DNA from: Phlebopus portentosus
Taxonomy: Eukaryota > Basidiomycota > Agaricomycetes > Boletales > Boletinellaceae
Direction of reading: 5' to 3'
DNA length: 64,000 nt
Assembly (NCBI GenBank): GCA_037892935.1
Contig: JAYXKI010000020.1
Span: 248,001 to 312,000 of the forward strand
Below are positions 32,181 to 43,324 of this stretch, piece after piece (positions within the stretch are counted from its first letter, which is position 1; every line of letters starts with the position of its first letter). The notes below the pieces were generated by a model. That model searched no databases. It saw only the letters and a program-made list of their open reading frames with translations, and was not told the DNA's origin. The position numbers were made by a program, and so were the translations under genes.

Positions 32181-33396
32181 CTATCAGACTCTCCTAGATA
32201 GGGACAAAGGCAGTGGTGGTGGCATTTGACCATAGGGAGGCAATGTCAAAGGTGTCGAGAGGAAAAAGGGGAAGTCCTACCAGATCTGCAGACTACCACA
32301 GACTTTCAGAAGCGACACTCAGCTCAGATGCACAGAGATCCAGGTGTCAGCCGGATCTGCCGCACCATCGAATAACTCACTGCGGTGATGCGAACCTCAG
32401 CCATATCCGAAAGGATGAGTAGGCACCGCTGAATCGAACTGAACCAGCGAGGGGGTCGGAGCAGTGGGCCGTGTGCGGTAGCGTGAAGGAGAAACCCACT
32501 TGAAATAGAAATGGTGTCGGTGGTCAAACAATGCTGAGGCGGCAGAGGCAGCGAGATATAAGAAACTGGATTCAGATAGAGGGGAGGCGCTGGTGCTGGT
32601 GGCAGCAGCAGTTATAAGAAGAGTGACAGCTGCGTCGAGACATTGAGGAAGTATCACAAACAGTCTAAACTGGATGGCGGCGAGCAATCGTAAGAGGGGA
32701 TTCTGATGCAGATAAAAGTCAAAAACCCTGAGGGCAATTACTAGAAGAGTGACAGCTGCGATGGGGCATTAAGGAAGTATCATAAATGGTCGATGCCAGT
32801 TGGTGGCAAAGGAGCTCAGAAAGGGGTCTTGGATGTGGGGAGAAATTGAAGATCCTGGGAGTAATTACTAGAAGAGTGATAGCTGTGCAAAAAGGGAAAT
32901 GTCCAGGTCGGCGAGCAAGCTTAGTAGCTTCTCTTGCACTTCTAGGTATGTAAGATTACTCGGTGGTGGATTCTATCATGACAATGCCCACTTCTGCAAG
33001 ATGGGGGGCCCCACCATCAGGACGGGATTGGTGGGGGCACATGACCAGGAAATCGCCAGATCTGGCTATCTAGTTCTCTGTACCCACTGACTTCTTGAAG
33101 GGGGATCCCTACTTGTGGTTGGGTTTTAGTAGCTGCATCTTAGAGTGTATATCTGCTGCTTTTTAGGATAGATACATGCTCTCTATATATACTATGAGTC
33201 CTTGATAGGATATATCACTAAGACAGTGGGTGGCGAGGCATGACAGGTGTGCCACGATGGCAGGGGCCGCTGCCGAGATGCACCACCAAGTCACTAAGAC
33301 CTAGGAGTGCCCCAATCAGAACAGCAGATGCTGGTAGGTCATGTTGAATGTCGGGACTGTTTAGATCAGTCAGGGTGCACCCTATGTGAATCTGAA
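32181..33396. other. Spacer between chromovirus VI and III
   Basis: No gene is recognised. It includes a three-unit tandem repeat (separate entry). The remaining sequence does not match the neighbouring LTRs. Confidence 0.35.
32607..32890. repeat. Three degenerate tandem units of about 127 bp
   Basis: The block agaagagtgacagctg recurs at about 32614, 32740 and 32869 (the last with one change). The first two copies share further matching sequence (attgaggaagtatca versus attaaggaagtatca). The third unit is cut short. Confidence 0.5.
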
Positions 33397-33815
33397 TGTA
33401 AGGACTCGAACATTTTCCTTTTCTTTTCTTATGTCATCATTCATTTTAATATTCTTTTTTCTTTTCTTTTATTTTTCTTATGCGCTTATTCATCCAATTA
33501 CCGGAACATTCCACAACATTCTATCACGCTCACTAATCATCTCATTCCTTATCATGTGACTTCCTATTAGAGTAGACCTTTCCCGCACTCAAAGTCTATA
33601 TAAGTAGATAGTTTGACTCTTTCGTTCCTTGTCTTTCTATTCTACTTACCTTCACTGCGACATAGGTATCTACTCTTGTATTATTAGTTTGCTGAATTCT
33701 ACTTACCTTCACTGCGACATAGCGTGCGTATAGCCCGGCGACTCGTGTTAGCCAGTTGTTTGTTGTTTGTGTTGACCGCCTCGAGATCGACGCCCGTTAG
33801 TCTCGCCGCCTAACA
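33397..33815 (+). repeat. First 5' LTR of chromovirus III
   Basis: 419 bp, TGTAAGGACTCG to CGCCTAACA. It has a TATATAA box at 33597-33603 and an internal duplication of attctacttaccttcactg at 33639 and 33696 (57-bp period). Confidence 0.85.
33597..33641 (+). promoter_or_regulatory. LTR core promoter and self-priming start
   Basis: TATATAA starts at 33597 and GTCTTTCTATT starts 34 bp downstream (33631-33641). That is a usual start-site distance, and the 11-mer is complementary to the sequence right after the LTR. The second LTR has the same layout (34084-34090 and 34118-34128). Confidence 0.6.
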
Positions 33816-33882
33816 TAATAGAAAGACCTACTCTCAGACCTGTGGTTTAACCACTCGTTTGTCGCTACTCCACGCAGGAGAC
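33816..33882 (+). other. Duplicated leader between tandem LTRs
   Basis: These 67 bp (taatagaaagacctactctc and onward) are nearly the same as the leader after the second LTR (34303-34369). The order is therefore LTR, leader, LTR, leader, gag. Confidence 0.75.
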
Positions 33883-34302
33883 TGTAAGGACTCGAACATT
33901 TTCCTTTTCTTTTCTTATGTCATCACTCATTTTAATATTCTTTTTCCTTTTCTTTTATTTTTTCTTATGCGCTTACTCATCCAATTGCCGGAACATTCCA
34001 CAATGTTCTATCACGCTCACTAATCATCTCATTCTTTGTCATGTGACTTCCTAATAGAGTAGACCTTTCCCACGCTCAAAGTCTATATAAGTAGATAGTT
34101 TGACTCTTTCGTTCCTTGTCTTTCTATTCTACTTACCTTCACTGCGACATAGGTATCTACTCTTGTATTATTAGTTTGCTGAATTCTACTTACCTTCACT
34201 GCGACATAGCGTGCGTATAGCCCGGCGACTCGCGTTAGCCAGTTGTTTGTTGTTTGTGTTGGCCGCCTCGAGATCGACACCCGTTAGTCTCGCCGCCTAA
34301 CA
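33883..34302 (+). repeat. Second 5' LTR of chromovirus III
   Basis: 420 bp, TGTAAGGACTCG to CGCCTAACA, with the same TATA box and 57-bp duplication as the first copy and a few substitutions. Confidence 0.85.
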
Positions 34303-34303
34303 T

Positions 34304-34314
34304 AATAGAAAGAC
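34304..34314 (+). other. Self-complementary primer-binding site, element III
   Basis: AATAGAAAGAC begins two bases after the LTR end. It is the exact complement of GTCTTTCTATT near the predicted mRNA start inside the LTR. The duplicated leader carries it at 33817-33827. Confidence 0.65.
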
Positions 34315-34700
34315 CTACTCTCAAACCCGTGGTTTAACCACTCGTTTGTTGCTACTCCACGCAGGAGACACATCGACGGTCAACGACCGCGCCCATCCCG
34401 GATTTATCCGAGCAACCCCTATCTTGCCCGTCAAGGTCCGACTGACTTTGACGTGTCCCGATAGTTCCCGAAAACAATCAATCAACCCTCCAATCGTGGC
34501 GCTCCGAATCACTCTTCTGTGGAACTCGCATCAGACGTTCTCGTGGGTGACTCATAGAGTCCAATCATCATCAAGCATCTCGTTCATCATCTACCTCGGT
34601 GCCTTCCGACTAGTCATCAATTTCAAAGACGAGCCGGTCATCCGAAGTCGGTCCCGTCCGAACACCGTACCGATCCCCGTTCCACCCCCGGCCTATCAAG

Positions 34701-36152
34701 GTGGATCTAACTGACGACCAGCGGGCGGCTCTCCCGACAAACTGTAGGTGGAGCGCGTCACGAGGACATCACATTGTCAAGTCAGGTGATCAAATCTTTA
34801 CTGCCTGGTGGGACGAGAACGCGAAGAAGTGGTACTCTGACAGAGGAGGAAAGTCGCTTTATTGGCGGGCAAAGCGAGAGGGAGACATAGACGATCCTGC
34901 ACCCCCTACCCCCACGCGATCAACGGCTCCTTTACCAGGGCCATCAACATCGACAGGCCAGACGACAGCTCCACCTATAGCACCTTCATTGTCTTTCACT
35001 GAACCACGAGAACCTGCTCCGCTCATACCAACAGACGAAGAAGAGGAAGACGAAGAAGAAGAGCAAGAGATGTCGTTGTCGAAAGAGTCAATAACGGACC
35101 TTGCTACAGCGATCGCGCTAGCGCTCCAGGCAGCAGGAGAAGGCACGGGCCAAGGATCAAAGTCAAACAAGGTTTATATCGCCAAGCCCCGAGATTTCGA
35201 TGGCGAGCACGGATATGTCGACTTCAAACGAGAGCTGCGCCTGTATGTCTATGCATCAGAGTCGGAGTTTAGGACAAGCAAAGCAAAGATCATGTTCGCT
35301 CTGTCGTATATGAAGAGCGGTGCTGCGGCGAGCTGGGCGGAAAGCTACACAAGTGGTGCAATCGACGAACATGGTAAGATAGCATTCAAGGACACTTGGG
35401 ACGCTTTCCTAAAGAAGCTCGATACCTCGTTCGACGACCCGGCCCGGTCTCAAAAAGCATTTGAATGACTCGACGCGATGTATCAGGGCGATCTCAATGC
35501 AGATGAATTCTTCAACAAGTTTGACATTTGCCGAGTGGATGCTGGACTGGCCACGGAGGCTCACGACGAATGGCTGATGAGTCGCCTCAAGAGGGCTCTG
35601 AACCCGAAGGTGGTCGAAGGTATCATGCATTTACCCAACGAGCCAACGACGTACGAAGAATTCAAGAAGGCGGCGGTCAAGGTTGACAGGGTTGAGCGAC
35701 AGATCAGAGATCTGATGGCCGAACGCCGGAGGAAGACGATCAGCTCGACGATGATGAAACCAGCGCCACAACCATTGAAACGTCCAGCACCACCTCAACA
35801 AGCAGCTCGCCCCTTTGCTCCACCCGTCCAAGATCGTCGTGACGCCACTGGAGTAACATATGGAGGCTTAGGCCAGCCGATGGATGTGATGATGAACCAG
35901 GCGCGCCGTACACGCGCTTGCTATAAGTGTGGTCAGGTAGGCCACTACATCCGGGAATGCCCTCGAGGCCGTGAAGCAATACGTGCAATCATTGCGGCCT
36001 TCGTTCCAGCAGACAGAAAGGCGCTCTTCGAGGAACTTGGCCAAGCCAAGGAATCCTCCTTCGAAGAGGTCGACGACGTCGATGTACGAGCGGTACCCGC
36101 TGATTTGGAAGAACTCGTAGAAGGTGAGGGTTTTCCGGAAGACCAGACGTAG
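34701..36152 (+). pseudogene. Gag of chromovirus III (one nonsense change)
   Basis: The frame runs VDLTDDQRAALPTN through an Asp/Glu-rich stretch, the capsid-like region KPRDFDGEHGYVDFKREL and a zinc knuckle CYKCGQVGHYIREC near 35930. A CGA to TGA change at 35466-35468 interrupts it; element IV has CGA there. The given start is a GTG; the frame is open to 34614 without an ATG, so the true start (non-AUG, spliced or an internal ATG) is unresolved. The end is the TAG at 36150-36152. Confidence 0.85.
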
Positions 36153-36170
36153 ACGTCGGAACGACTGGTC
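36128..36170 (+). promoter_or_regulatory. Predicted -1 frameshift signal, element III
   Basis: The heptamer GGGTTTT (36128-36134) sits in the gag frame as G-GGT-TTT, the X-XXY-YYZ arrangement for -1 slippage. After a 6-nt spacer, GACCAG (36141-36146) can pair with CTGGTC (36165-36170). The -1 frame is open from here into pol. Confidence 0.65.
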
Positions 36171-39100
36171 GATCACCTAAAGGATTCTTTTCGTCGGACT
36201 CGTTAAAATATAATCGTCCTGTTGTACAATACCAAGATGCGAATATCAGTGACGGTTTCACCCTTCGAAAACTCCTTACCGACGTAATACCTGATGAACC
36301 TGAAGCGGACGACGATGACTTTGACGTCTACACAGATTTGTTGGTTAGAAAAGTGAATGTGCAAGCAGGCAATTTGAACGAGCTTAGTGTGGAAGAGCGG
36401 AATCAAACCGCTATAAAAAATGAGGTTGAGGTGGAAGCACCTTACCGTGAGAACGTTGTTGCTCAGGCGAACGATACTGAAGCAGTATGGGATGTGGTTG
36501 GCAGATGCGCGGCTGAGGTATGGCGCAAGGGCATAGTGGACGCAGATCAATTCATCCGGAGGGCGGGAGGAAAGGAGTTGGATGCTTTCGTTAGCATCGT
36601 ACATCCAAAGATAGCGGGCGATGATGAAGTAGATTTGTCAAACCCTCTACTCGAAGAGGAAAACTTCATCGATGCTCATGCGCTAATTGACTCGGGATGC
36701 ACGGGTTCATGTATCGATGAGGGCTTTGTCAAACGATACGGTTTCCCCACCCAAAGGTACATTCGGCCTAGACCAGTCTTCAATGCTGACGGAACAAGCA
36801 ATGAGGCGGGATTGATCAAGGAATATGTAGTCGTACGAATGTTCTTTGGGAAACACGAAGAGGAGATACGACTGGCAGTGACATCCTTAGCATCAAGCAA
36901 CATCTTCCTCGGACATGACTGGTTGACGAAGCACAATCCTGAGATCGACTGGAGGTCAGGAACAGTCAAGTTCACGCATTGCCCTGACGAATGTGAGTCG
37001 TCACTACCGAGTGAGGAGATAGACGGAGAATTTGTGAGGAATGTGCAGATGAAGGAAGCGGCGAAGTGGCCACCTTATCTGGAAGAATACGCAGACGTCT
37101 TTAGTGAAGAATCGTTTGAACGCCTACCAAACCATCGAACGTGGGACCATGCTATCGACTTGAAGCCAGATTTTAAGCCTAGCGATTGCAAGGTTTACCC
37201 ATTGTCGCCGAAAGAACAAGAGGCAATGAAGGAGTTCATCGAAGAGAACCTAGCATCAGGACGCATCCGACAGTCGAAATCCCCGATGGCATCTCCGTTC
37301 TTCTTTATTAAGAAGGAAGATGGGAGCCTACGAGCAATCCAAGACTATCGAAAGCTTAACGAAGGAACGGTTAAGAACAAATACCCGTTGCCATTGATAA
37401 ATGAGCTCATCGATAAGGTCAAGGATGCGAAATACATCACGAAGCTCGACGTTCGCTGGGGATATTACAACATTCGGATTCACGAGGGCGATGAGTGGAA
37501 GGCGGCGTTTAGGACGAATTTAGGCTTATTCGAACCAACGGTCATGTTTTTCGGATTATGCAATGCGCCGGCGACATTCCAAGGTTTCATGAACGATATC
37601 TTTCGAGAAATGATCCATGAGGGTATCGTCATCATTTACCTCGACGACATCCTCATTTTCTCGAACGATTTGGAAGAACATCGCCAACGCACCAAACGAG
37701 TCTTTGAGATCCTGCGTAAAAATGGACTTTTCCTGAAGCCACAGAAATGTGAGTTCGAGGTTGATACAGTTAAATATCTCGGACACATCATCGGTAATGG
37801 CGAGGTTCGAATGGACCCGAAAAAGACAACAGCGGTTCAGGAGTGGCCAATCCCGCGAAACGTTCACGAACTGCAACAATTCCTGGGACTAGGGAATTGG
37901 TTGCGACGATTCGTAAAGGACTATAGCTCTGTCGTTAAACCCCTGACGACGCTGACGGGTAAGGTGGAATGGAAGTGGGGAGAGGAGGAACAACGAGCTT
38001 TCGAAGAGTTGAAGGGTCGGTTGAGTAGTCCCCCGGTTCTAGCCATCCTGAACGAGGAGGGTCCTTTCCGGGTCGAAGCAGATGCGTCGGACTTTGCGTC
38101 TGGAGGAGTACTCCTTCAGAAACAAGACAACAAGTGGAAAGTGATAGCCTATCGATCGTCGACCTTCTTGGAGGCTGAACAGAATTACGAGATCTATGAC
38201 AAAGAGATGCTCGCAATCGTACAAGCCCTCAAGGAATGGCGACAGTACCTTCAAGGAGCCAAGAAACCCTTTGAAGTATGGACTGATCACGCGAACCTGA
38301 CATACTTCCGATCTCCTCAGAAGCTGAATCGTCGACAAGCTCGTTGGCGGCTCGATTTAGCCGAGTTTGACTTCACGCTGGTGCACAAGCCAGGGAAGAC
38401 ACTAGGCAAGGCAGACATATTGTCGCGACAAGCAGACTACAACAAGGGCGAACGGGATAATGAAGACGTCACGTTCATTAGAGATGAATGGCTGGTCAGA
38501 GGAACGGTGGAGACGTCAAGGGATGTGCTAATTGAAAATATTTGAAAGGCACAAGCAGAGGTGAACGAGGAAGAGAGACCGACGAACTTAGTGCTCGTAG
38601 ATGGGTTGTGGAAAAAGGAGGTGACGGTTAAGCTCTCGATGATGAAGACGAAGAAGTTTCAAAACGTTTTCATACCGACGAGTGTGAGGGAGGAAGTGAT
38701 GAGGGAGTGTCACGACTCGACATTGGCAGGCCACCCAGGAGCGAACAAAACCGTTGCGCTAGCGAACAGGAGTTTCTGGTGGCCTAACATGTACGTCGAC
38801 GTCAGAAAATATGTGCGAGGATGCGATCGTTGTCAGCGAATGAAGGCCCTCAGAACGACAAGGGCAAAGGTTTTGCACCCTAACGAGGTACCGGAGGCTC
38901 CCTGGCAAGTTGTCACGGTCGACCTGATCGGAGAGTTGCCGGAGTCAAATGGATTCAATGCGATTTGTGTGGTAGTCGATCGCTTTAGCAAACAAATCCA
39001 TGCGATACCAACGACGACAAAATTGACGGCAGAAGGAATGGCCAGAATTTACAGGGACCATGTCTTCCGGTTGCACGGCTTACCTCGAAAGATCATCCAC

Positions 39101-39252
39101 GACCGAGGAGTACAGTTTGATGCAAAGATGATGAGGGAGTTGTACAAACTCCTTCACATCGAAGGCAATCCGTCAACGGCGTACCACCCTCAAACGGACG
39201 GACAGACAGAACGAGTTAATCAAGAACTCGAACAGTACCTTCGACTATACGT
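36135..39252 (+). pseudogene. Pol of chromovirus III, part 1 (protease to integrase)
   Basis: The frame is entered by -1 frameshift from gag and reads DSLKYNRPVVQYQD. The order is aspartic protease ([13 protein letters not shown], about 36690), RT with YLDD (about 37640), RNase H (FRVEADASDFASGG, about 38075; DHANLTYF), the integrase zinc finger (HDSTLAGHPGANKT and CDRCQ) and the core with VTVDLIGELP, IHDRGVQFD and QTERVNQEL. A CGA to TGA stop lies at 38543-38545, between RNase H and integrase. The frame is cut at 39252 by element II, just after LRLYV. Confidence 0.9.
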
Positions 39253-40594
39253 TGTAAGAAGCATCGACACGCTAGGTCCGAGATCGCGCACGTGACACGT
39301 GTTCCGCGGTGATCCGCATCGTAACAGCGGAACTCGGTGCGGATCGATTCGATTCGAAGTGGAACGGACTACTGTAGCCTCTCGCACTCGACCGCTGCGT
39401 AGGAAGAACCTTCGGACGCTCGAGCCACCCAGTCGAAAACTTACAAAGGCTGACTTAGCTAGCTCGTCTTACTAAACCCAGGCACGAGAGGTAAATTGAA
39501 GGATCCGCAATCGGCCCCCGACACCTCCCAAGTTTCGACCCGACGCGACGCACTCCGGCTTTTCCCCTTTTTGAGTCCCATATGCGTTCATATTTTGTTT
39601 TGTTCCTTATGATTCTTATGCTCATTATTCCGTGTGCGCTCACATTTCGTATTATGCTCTATGGTCATTATCTCGCCACCTTCCAGATATGCTCACCTCG
39701 TACTTTGTTCCCGTGTGTTCCCTTATGATTTTCACTTCCGATTTCCTTTCGTTATGCTCCCTGACGCTCCGATGGCTCAGGTTCGGACAAAGTTATAAAT
39801 AGGCGAGCAACTTGTAGTAGGAGCCCAGTTTTAGCCCGGAGAGTTTTAGCAGAAAACAGTTTAGCTCGGGCTTGAACCCACTTTAGCTACAGTCGAGACC
39901 AATTCGACTCTTCCTGTACTCTCCTCGACTCTATCTCCCACAAATACACGATAGTTCTGTCTCATACGCCTCGAGTCTCCTGCTCTGCAGTCGTACCCGA
40001 GCCCAGTGTGATCAGTTCAACCCGTGTTGAAGTCGGAGACCCTCATCTCTCCTCCCTACGCCCCTACGCGAGGTCTCACTTGAGTCCCTTGCGTATCGCT
40101 TTGTTCCGCGTCGTATCGCTCCGTTTCGCTTCGTAACCCACCGAAACCCGTCGTAACTCGTCGTAACCCGTTATATCGTGTCGGATCCTCGAAAGGATCA
40201 CCTTCGAATCGTCAGCGCTTAGGGGAAGTCCTTCTCTAAGCTTCGTCTCATCGTCTTCCGCCTTCAGGGTTCGAATCCATCGAGGGATTACCTGTGAGGA
40301 CATCGATTACCTTCGCACCGCCACCGCCGATCCCCCCTTGCTTCGACTTCTCCCGCCTTGCTTCTTCGCCTATCTCCTTTAATCCAATCCCCCCTCGCAT
40401 ACATCCAGCCGCCTTCAATCCCATTTCTCCTCCATCCCTTCCGGAACTGCTCCGGAACCCAGATCGACGCATCAGCCCTTCTCTAGTTTTCCCCCCAAAG
40501 ATCACCCTTCTCTTTCCCACTCGTTTTAATCTTACCGAACAGCCCCCAAGAACTGTGACACTCCTCAGCTATCAGACAGTGCACAGGAGTTTCA
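39253..40594 (+). repeat. 5' LTR of element II
   Basis: 1,342 bp, TGTAAGAAGC to GGAGTTTCA. A TATAAAT box at 39794-39800 is followed by the CT-rich part. It shares the TGTA...TTTCA ends with the gag-only element but otherwise differs. Confidence 0.92.
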
Positions 40595-40596
40595 AG

Positions 40597-40614
40597 TGGA
40601 GCCCACGGCGAGGG
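40597..40614 (+). other. Primer-binding site of element II
   Basis: TGGAGCCCACGGCGAGGG starts two bases after the LTR and is identical to the site in the gag-only element. The tRNA was not assigned. Confidence 0.75.
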
Positions 40615-41135
40615 CGGAAATTCACTGTTCGTCCAAAACGAGTAACCAAACTCCAGGTAGTACTCGGACTACCCGAAGCCAATCAGCCCGTATCCCCGTA
40701 GTTCACCAAGCCTTACCCCAAGTCACACCTCGGACACCTAGGCAGAGGGCAAGCGCTAGAAGCACCACAGCATCGTCGCTAAGTTCTTCAGTAATTCAAC
40801 CTTCACCTCTGACCGAGTCCAGTACCCTACCATCGTTCGAGCCGTCGGCCGAATCGTCTCCTTTTAGTTTCCAAGAAACCGATCTACCTACCGAATTCTC
40901 CGAGCAAGAATCCTCGTCGCCTGAGGATATCACTGTTCGACTCGATTACCCAGACCCCGCTAGGCTCAGACAGCCTCAAACCTCCAATCAAGCGATCCAA
41001 GTCGATCCGCTTGCGCAACAGTCGCAACCAAGCGGATTAACTCTCGCTCACCACCTCCAAGGACTGGGAAGTAACCTGCAGATCCTTAACCAACTTCAGA
41101 CCAATTATCAGCAGTTGCAGCGTATATCGAACCAG

Positions 41136-43199
41136 ATGGCTGCAGTTAGACCACCTCTTCGAGGTGACAAGAGAGCACCAGTATTCGACGGTTCCGATCC
41201 GAAGGAACTGTTCCGCTTCTTCGACGACGTGGATGCGATCGCAATAGATTCCAACTGGGATGCGTCGACTACCATCAGACGTGGGTACCTGTACTATGCG
41301 AAGACTGACGTTGCAGAAGTATGGGAGACCCTCCCCGAAGTTTCTGCCGCCCCTGCGAGCGTCGGAGATTTCAAAACGGCCGTCAAGAAGCTTTATCCAA
41401 GTTTGGCAGACGGCAAGAGATACTCTAGGGGCGAATTGGAGCAGTTCATCGCCGAATGGACCGAAAAAGGTATTCACACCAGAGATGAATTCGGCACTTA
41501 TCATCGCGAGTTCCTACGCAGAGCCAGGTATCTAGTTACCAGCAACAAACTTACCGAGAACGACTCGAAATTCGCGTTTCTTCGAGGCATTTCGGGCCAG
41601 ACTAGGAAGGATATCCTGCAAAGGCTCGAAATCAAGGACCCGGACCACGAGAGGGGCGACCCCTACGACATCGAGAAAGTAGCAAACGCAGCTATGTACA
41701 TTCTTTCGGGATCCGCAGTCGATCAGATCGGATCCGACCCGATGAGCGGCGGAACGAGCGCAACGATGAGCGCGTCGTCGGGAGGACATGGAATGACCGT
41801 CAAGAAGGAAGAAACGGACTTGAGTAAAGTTTGGGAAACGCTGAAGGGTTTTCAGGTAACACTGGAATCGCTCACTAGAGGCCAGGGCCCTCGAATCGCA
41901 ACAGGTCCGCAACCGGCCCCATTGGCTCGCACGCCCGGATGTGCGTTCTGCAGCGATCCCGGCCACTTTATAAGGTCGTGCCCGAAGGTACTCGAGTATA
42001 TCCAGGCCGGAAAGTGTCTACGTGACTCGAACGGACGAGTAGTCATGCCAAACGGAGCCTTCGTATCGAGTAGGGTTTCGGGCCGGAACCTGATGGAGCG
42101 AATTGACAACTTGCTAAAGCCGAACCCGTCACATCCAGTCAACATCATCGAAGTCGCCGAGCACCCGGAAACCCCGGCCGAGCCGATAGCATCAGCTATG
42201 CTCCAGGAAATCGGCGAGGATCAGACAGAAGAGACCGATTACGAAGTAGAACGTTTAGAAATCTTGCTCAACGAGGCAAAGAAGAAAGCGGCGACTGGTA
42301 AAAGGCAGAAGTTCGACGGAGTAGTCATTCCGACAAAAGTGGGACCGCCGGGAAGAGGGGCTTCGAAGGCGCAGCAGTCGCCACCCCCTATTCCTAAGTC
42401 CCCGGCGGTTTCACGTTCGTCACCGCAGCGGGATGATATTAGAAAACCCTCGAACCCCCAACCCCAATACCGCTACGTAGTCCCCGTTGAAGATTCTAAC
42501 GCTGTCTCTAACGTGCTCACTCGGACGCTCGACACGAGCATTACGCTTAGCCAAAGGGAACTGTTATCGATCGCCCCCGAACTACGAAAGCAACTAAAGG
42601 AACTCACTACCGCAAAGAGATATAACACTGCCGATGTGAATCTCGTCGAATCGCCGAGTTACGCCATGCAACTGTGCGGAACCGCATCGCAACAACCTGA
42701 GGACTCGATTCTGTCCATCGGAACGTCGGGAGTGACCGCGGAAGCAACTCTCCCCCTTCGTACGATTACAGCCGTAGTGGAGGACGCGATGGAAGTGGAG
42801 TGCGTACTCGATCAAGGCGCAGCAGTGTGTCTGATTAGGGAAGACGTTTGGGAAAAACTTCAAGTGCCCCTATCACCGGACCAGAGCACGACCATCGAGA
42901 TGGCGGACACAGCGAAGTCGGCCACCGTGGGACTAATCCCGAACGCCAAGTTTACGATAGCCGGGATTGATCTTTCCCTGCAAGTGCATGTCGTTCGTCA
43001 GGCGCCGTTTCAGGCGCTACTCGGACGACCCTTCTTCGCAGTAACCGAATGCGAAACCAAGGATTATACCTCGGGAGACCAGCATATAACACTATCAGAC
43101 CCCAACGACAGGAATCGACATAGCAAGGTCGCGACTGGAATTCGGAACGTGTTGCGCAACGTTGCGCAACAGGGTTTTCAGCAGACGTCGAGGAACTGA
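41136..43199 (+). CDS. Gag-protease polyprotein of element II
   Basis: The start was chosen as the first ATG in frame. It gives MAAVRPPLRGDKRAPVFDG, which lines up with the start of the gag-only element's protein (APVFDG 13-24 residues in). The frame is open upstream to the primer-binding site (a Ser/Thr/Pro-rich stretch) but has no ATG there. The protein is 687 residues: a capsid-like region (LFRFFDDVDAIAI, YLVTSNKLTENDSKFAFLRG), a zinc knuckle CAFCSDPGHFIRSC near residue 269, a charged linker and an aspartic protease near residue 557 with DQG as the active-site triad (CVLDQGAAVCLI) and the partner LLGRPFF. It ends at TGA 43197-43199; pol follows in the -1 frame. Confidence 0.87.
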   Translation: MAAVRPPLRGDKRAPVFDGSDPKELFRFFDDVDAIAIDSNWDASTTIRRGYLYYAKTDVAEVWETLPEVSAAPASVGDFKTAVKKLYPSLADGKRYSRGELEQFIAEWTEKGIHTRDEFGTYHREFLRRARYLVTSNKLTENDSKFAFLRGISGQTRKDILQRLEIKDPDHERGDPYDIEKVANAAMYILSGSAVDQIGSDPMSGGTSATMSASSGGHGMTVKKEETDLSKVWETLKGFQVTLESLTRGQGPRIATGPQPAPLARTPGCAFCSDPGHFIRSCPKVLEYIQAGKCLRDSNGRVVMPNGAFVSSRVSGRNLMERIDNLLKPNPSHPVNIIEVAEHPETPAEPIASAMLQEIGEDQTEETDYEVERLEILLNEAKKKAATGKRQKFDGVVIPTKVGPPGRGASKAQQSPPPIPKSPAVSRSSPQRDDIRKPSNPQPQYRYVVPVEDSNAVSNVLTRTLDTSITLSQRELLSIAPELRKQLKELTTAKRYNTADVNLVESPSYAMQLCGTASQQPEDSILSIGTSGVTAEATLPLRTITAVVEDAMEVECVLDQGAAVCLIREDVWEKLQVPLSPDQSTTIEMADTAKSATVGLIPNAKFTIAGIDLSLQVHVVRQAPFQALLGRPFFAVTECETKDYTSGDQHITLSDPNDRNRHSKVATGIRNVLRNVAQQGFQQTSRN

Positions 43200-43214
43200 T
43201 ACTAAGACGTCAGC
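43172..43214 (+). promoter_or_regulatory. Predicted -1 frameshift signal, element II
   Basis: GGGTTTT (43172-43178) is in phase as G-GGT-TTT, 18 nt before the gag stop. GACGTC (43184-43189) can pair with GACGTC (43206-43211), extended by GC/GC across an A-A mismatch. The -1 frame is open from here to the pol ATG at 43325 and on. Confidence 0.6.
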
Positions 43215-43324
43215 GAGACGTAGGCGATTATTCATGTTCAAGCCTCAACAATACGTTTTCTATCTATTCTATTGATGTTTCCGACGCTTTCACCTCTCTA
43301 TTTAGTAACCAGCTTCGGAAGCTG

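Noticed and set aside
40596..41135. N-terminal 180 codons of element II gag as part of the protein
   Set aside because: The frame starts at a GTG inside the primer-binding site and has no ATG before 41136, which matches the start of the related gag-only protein.
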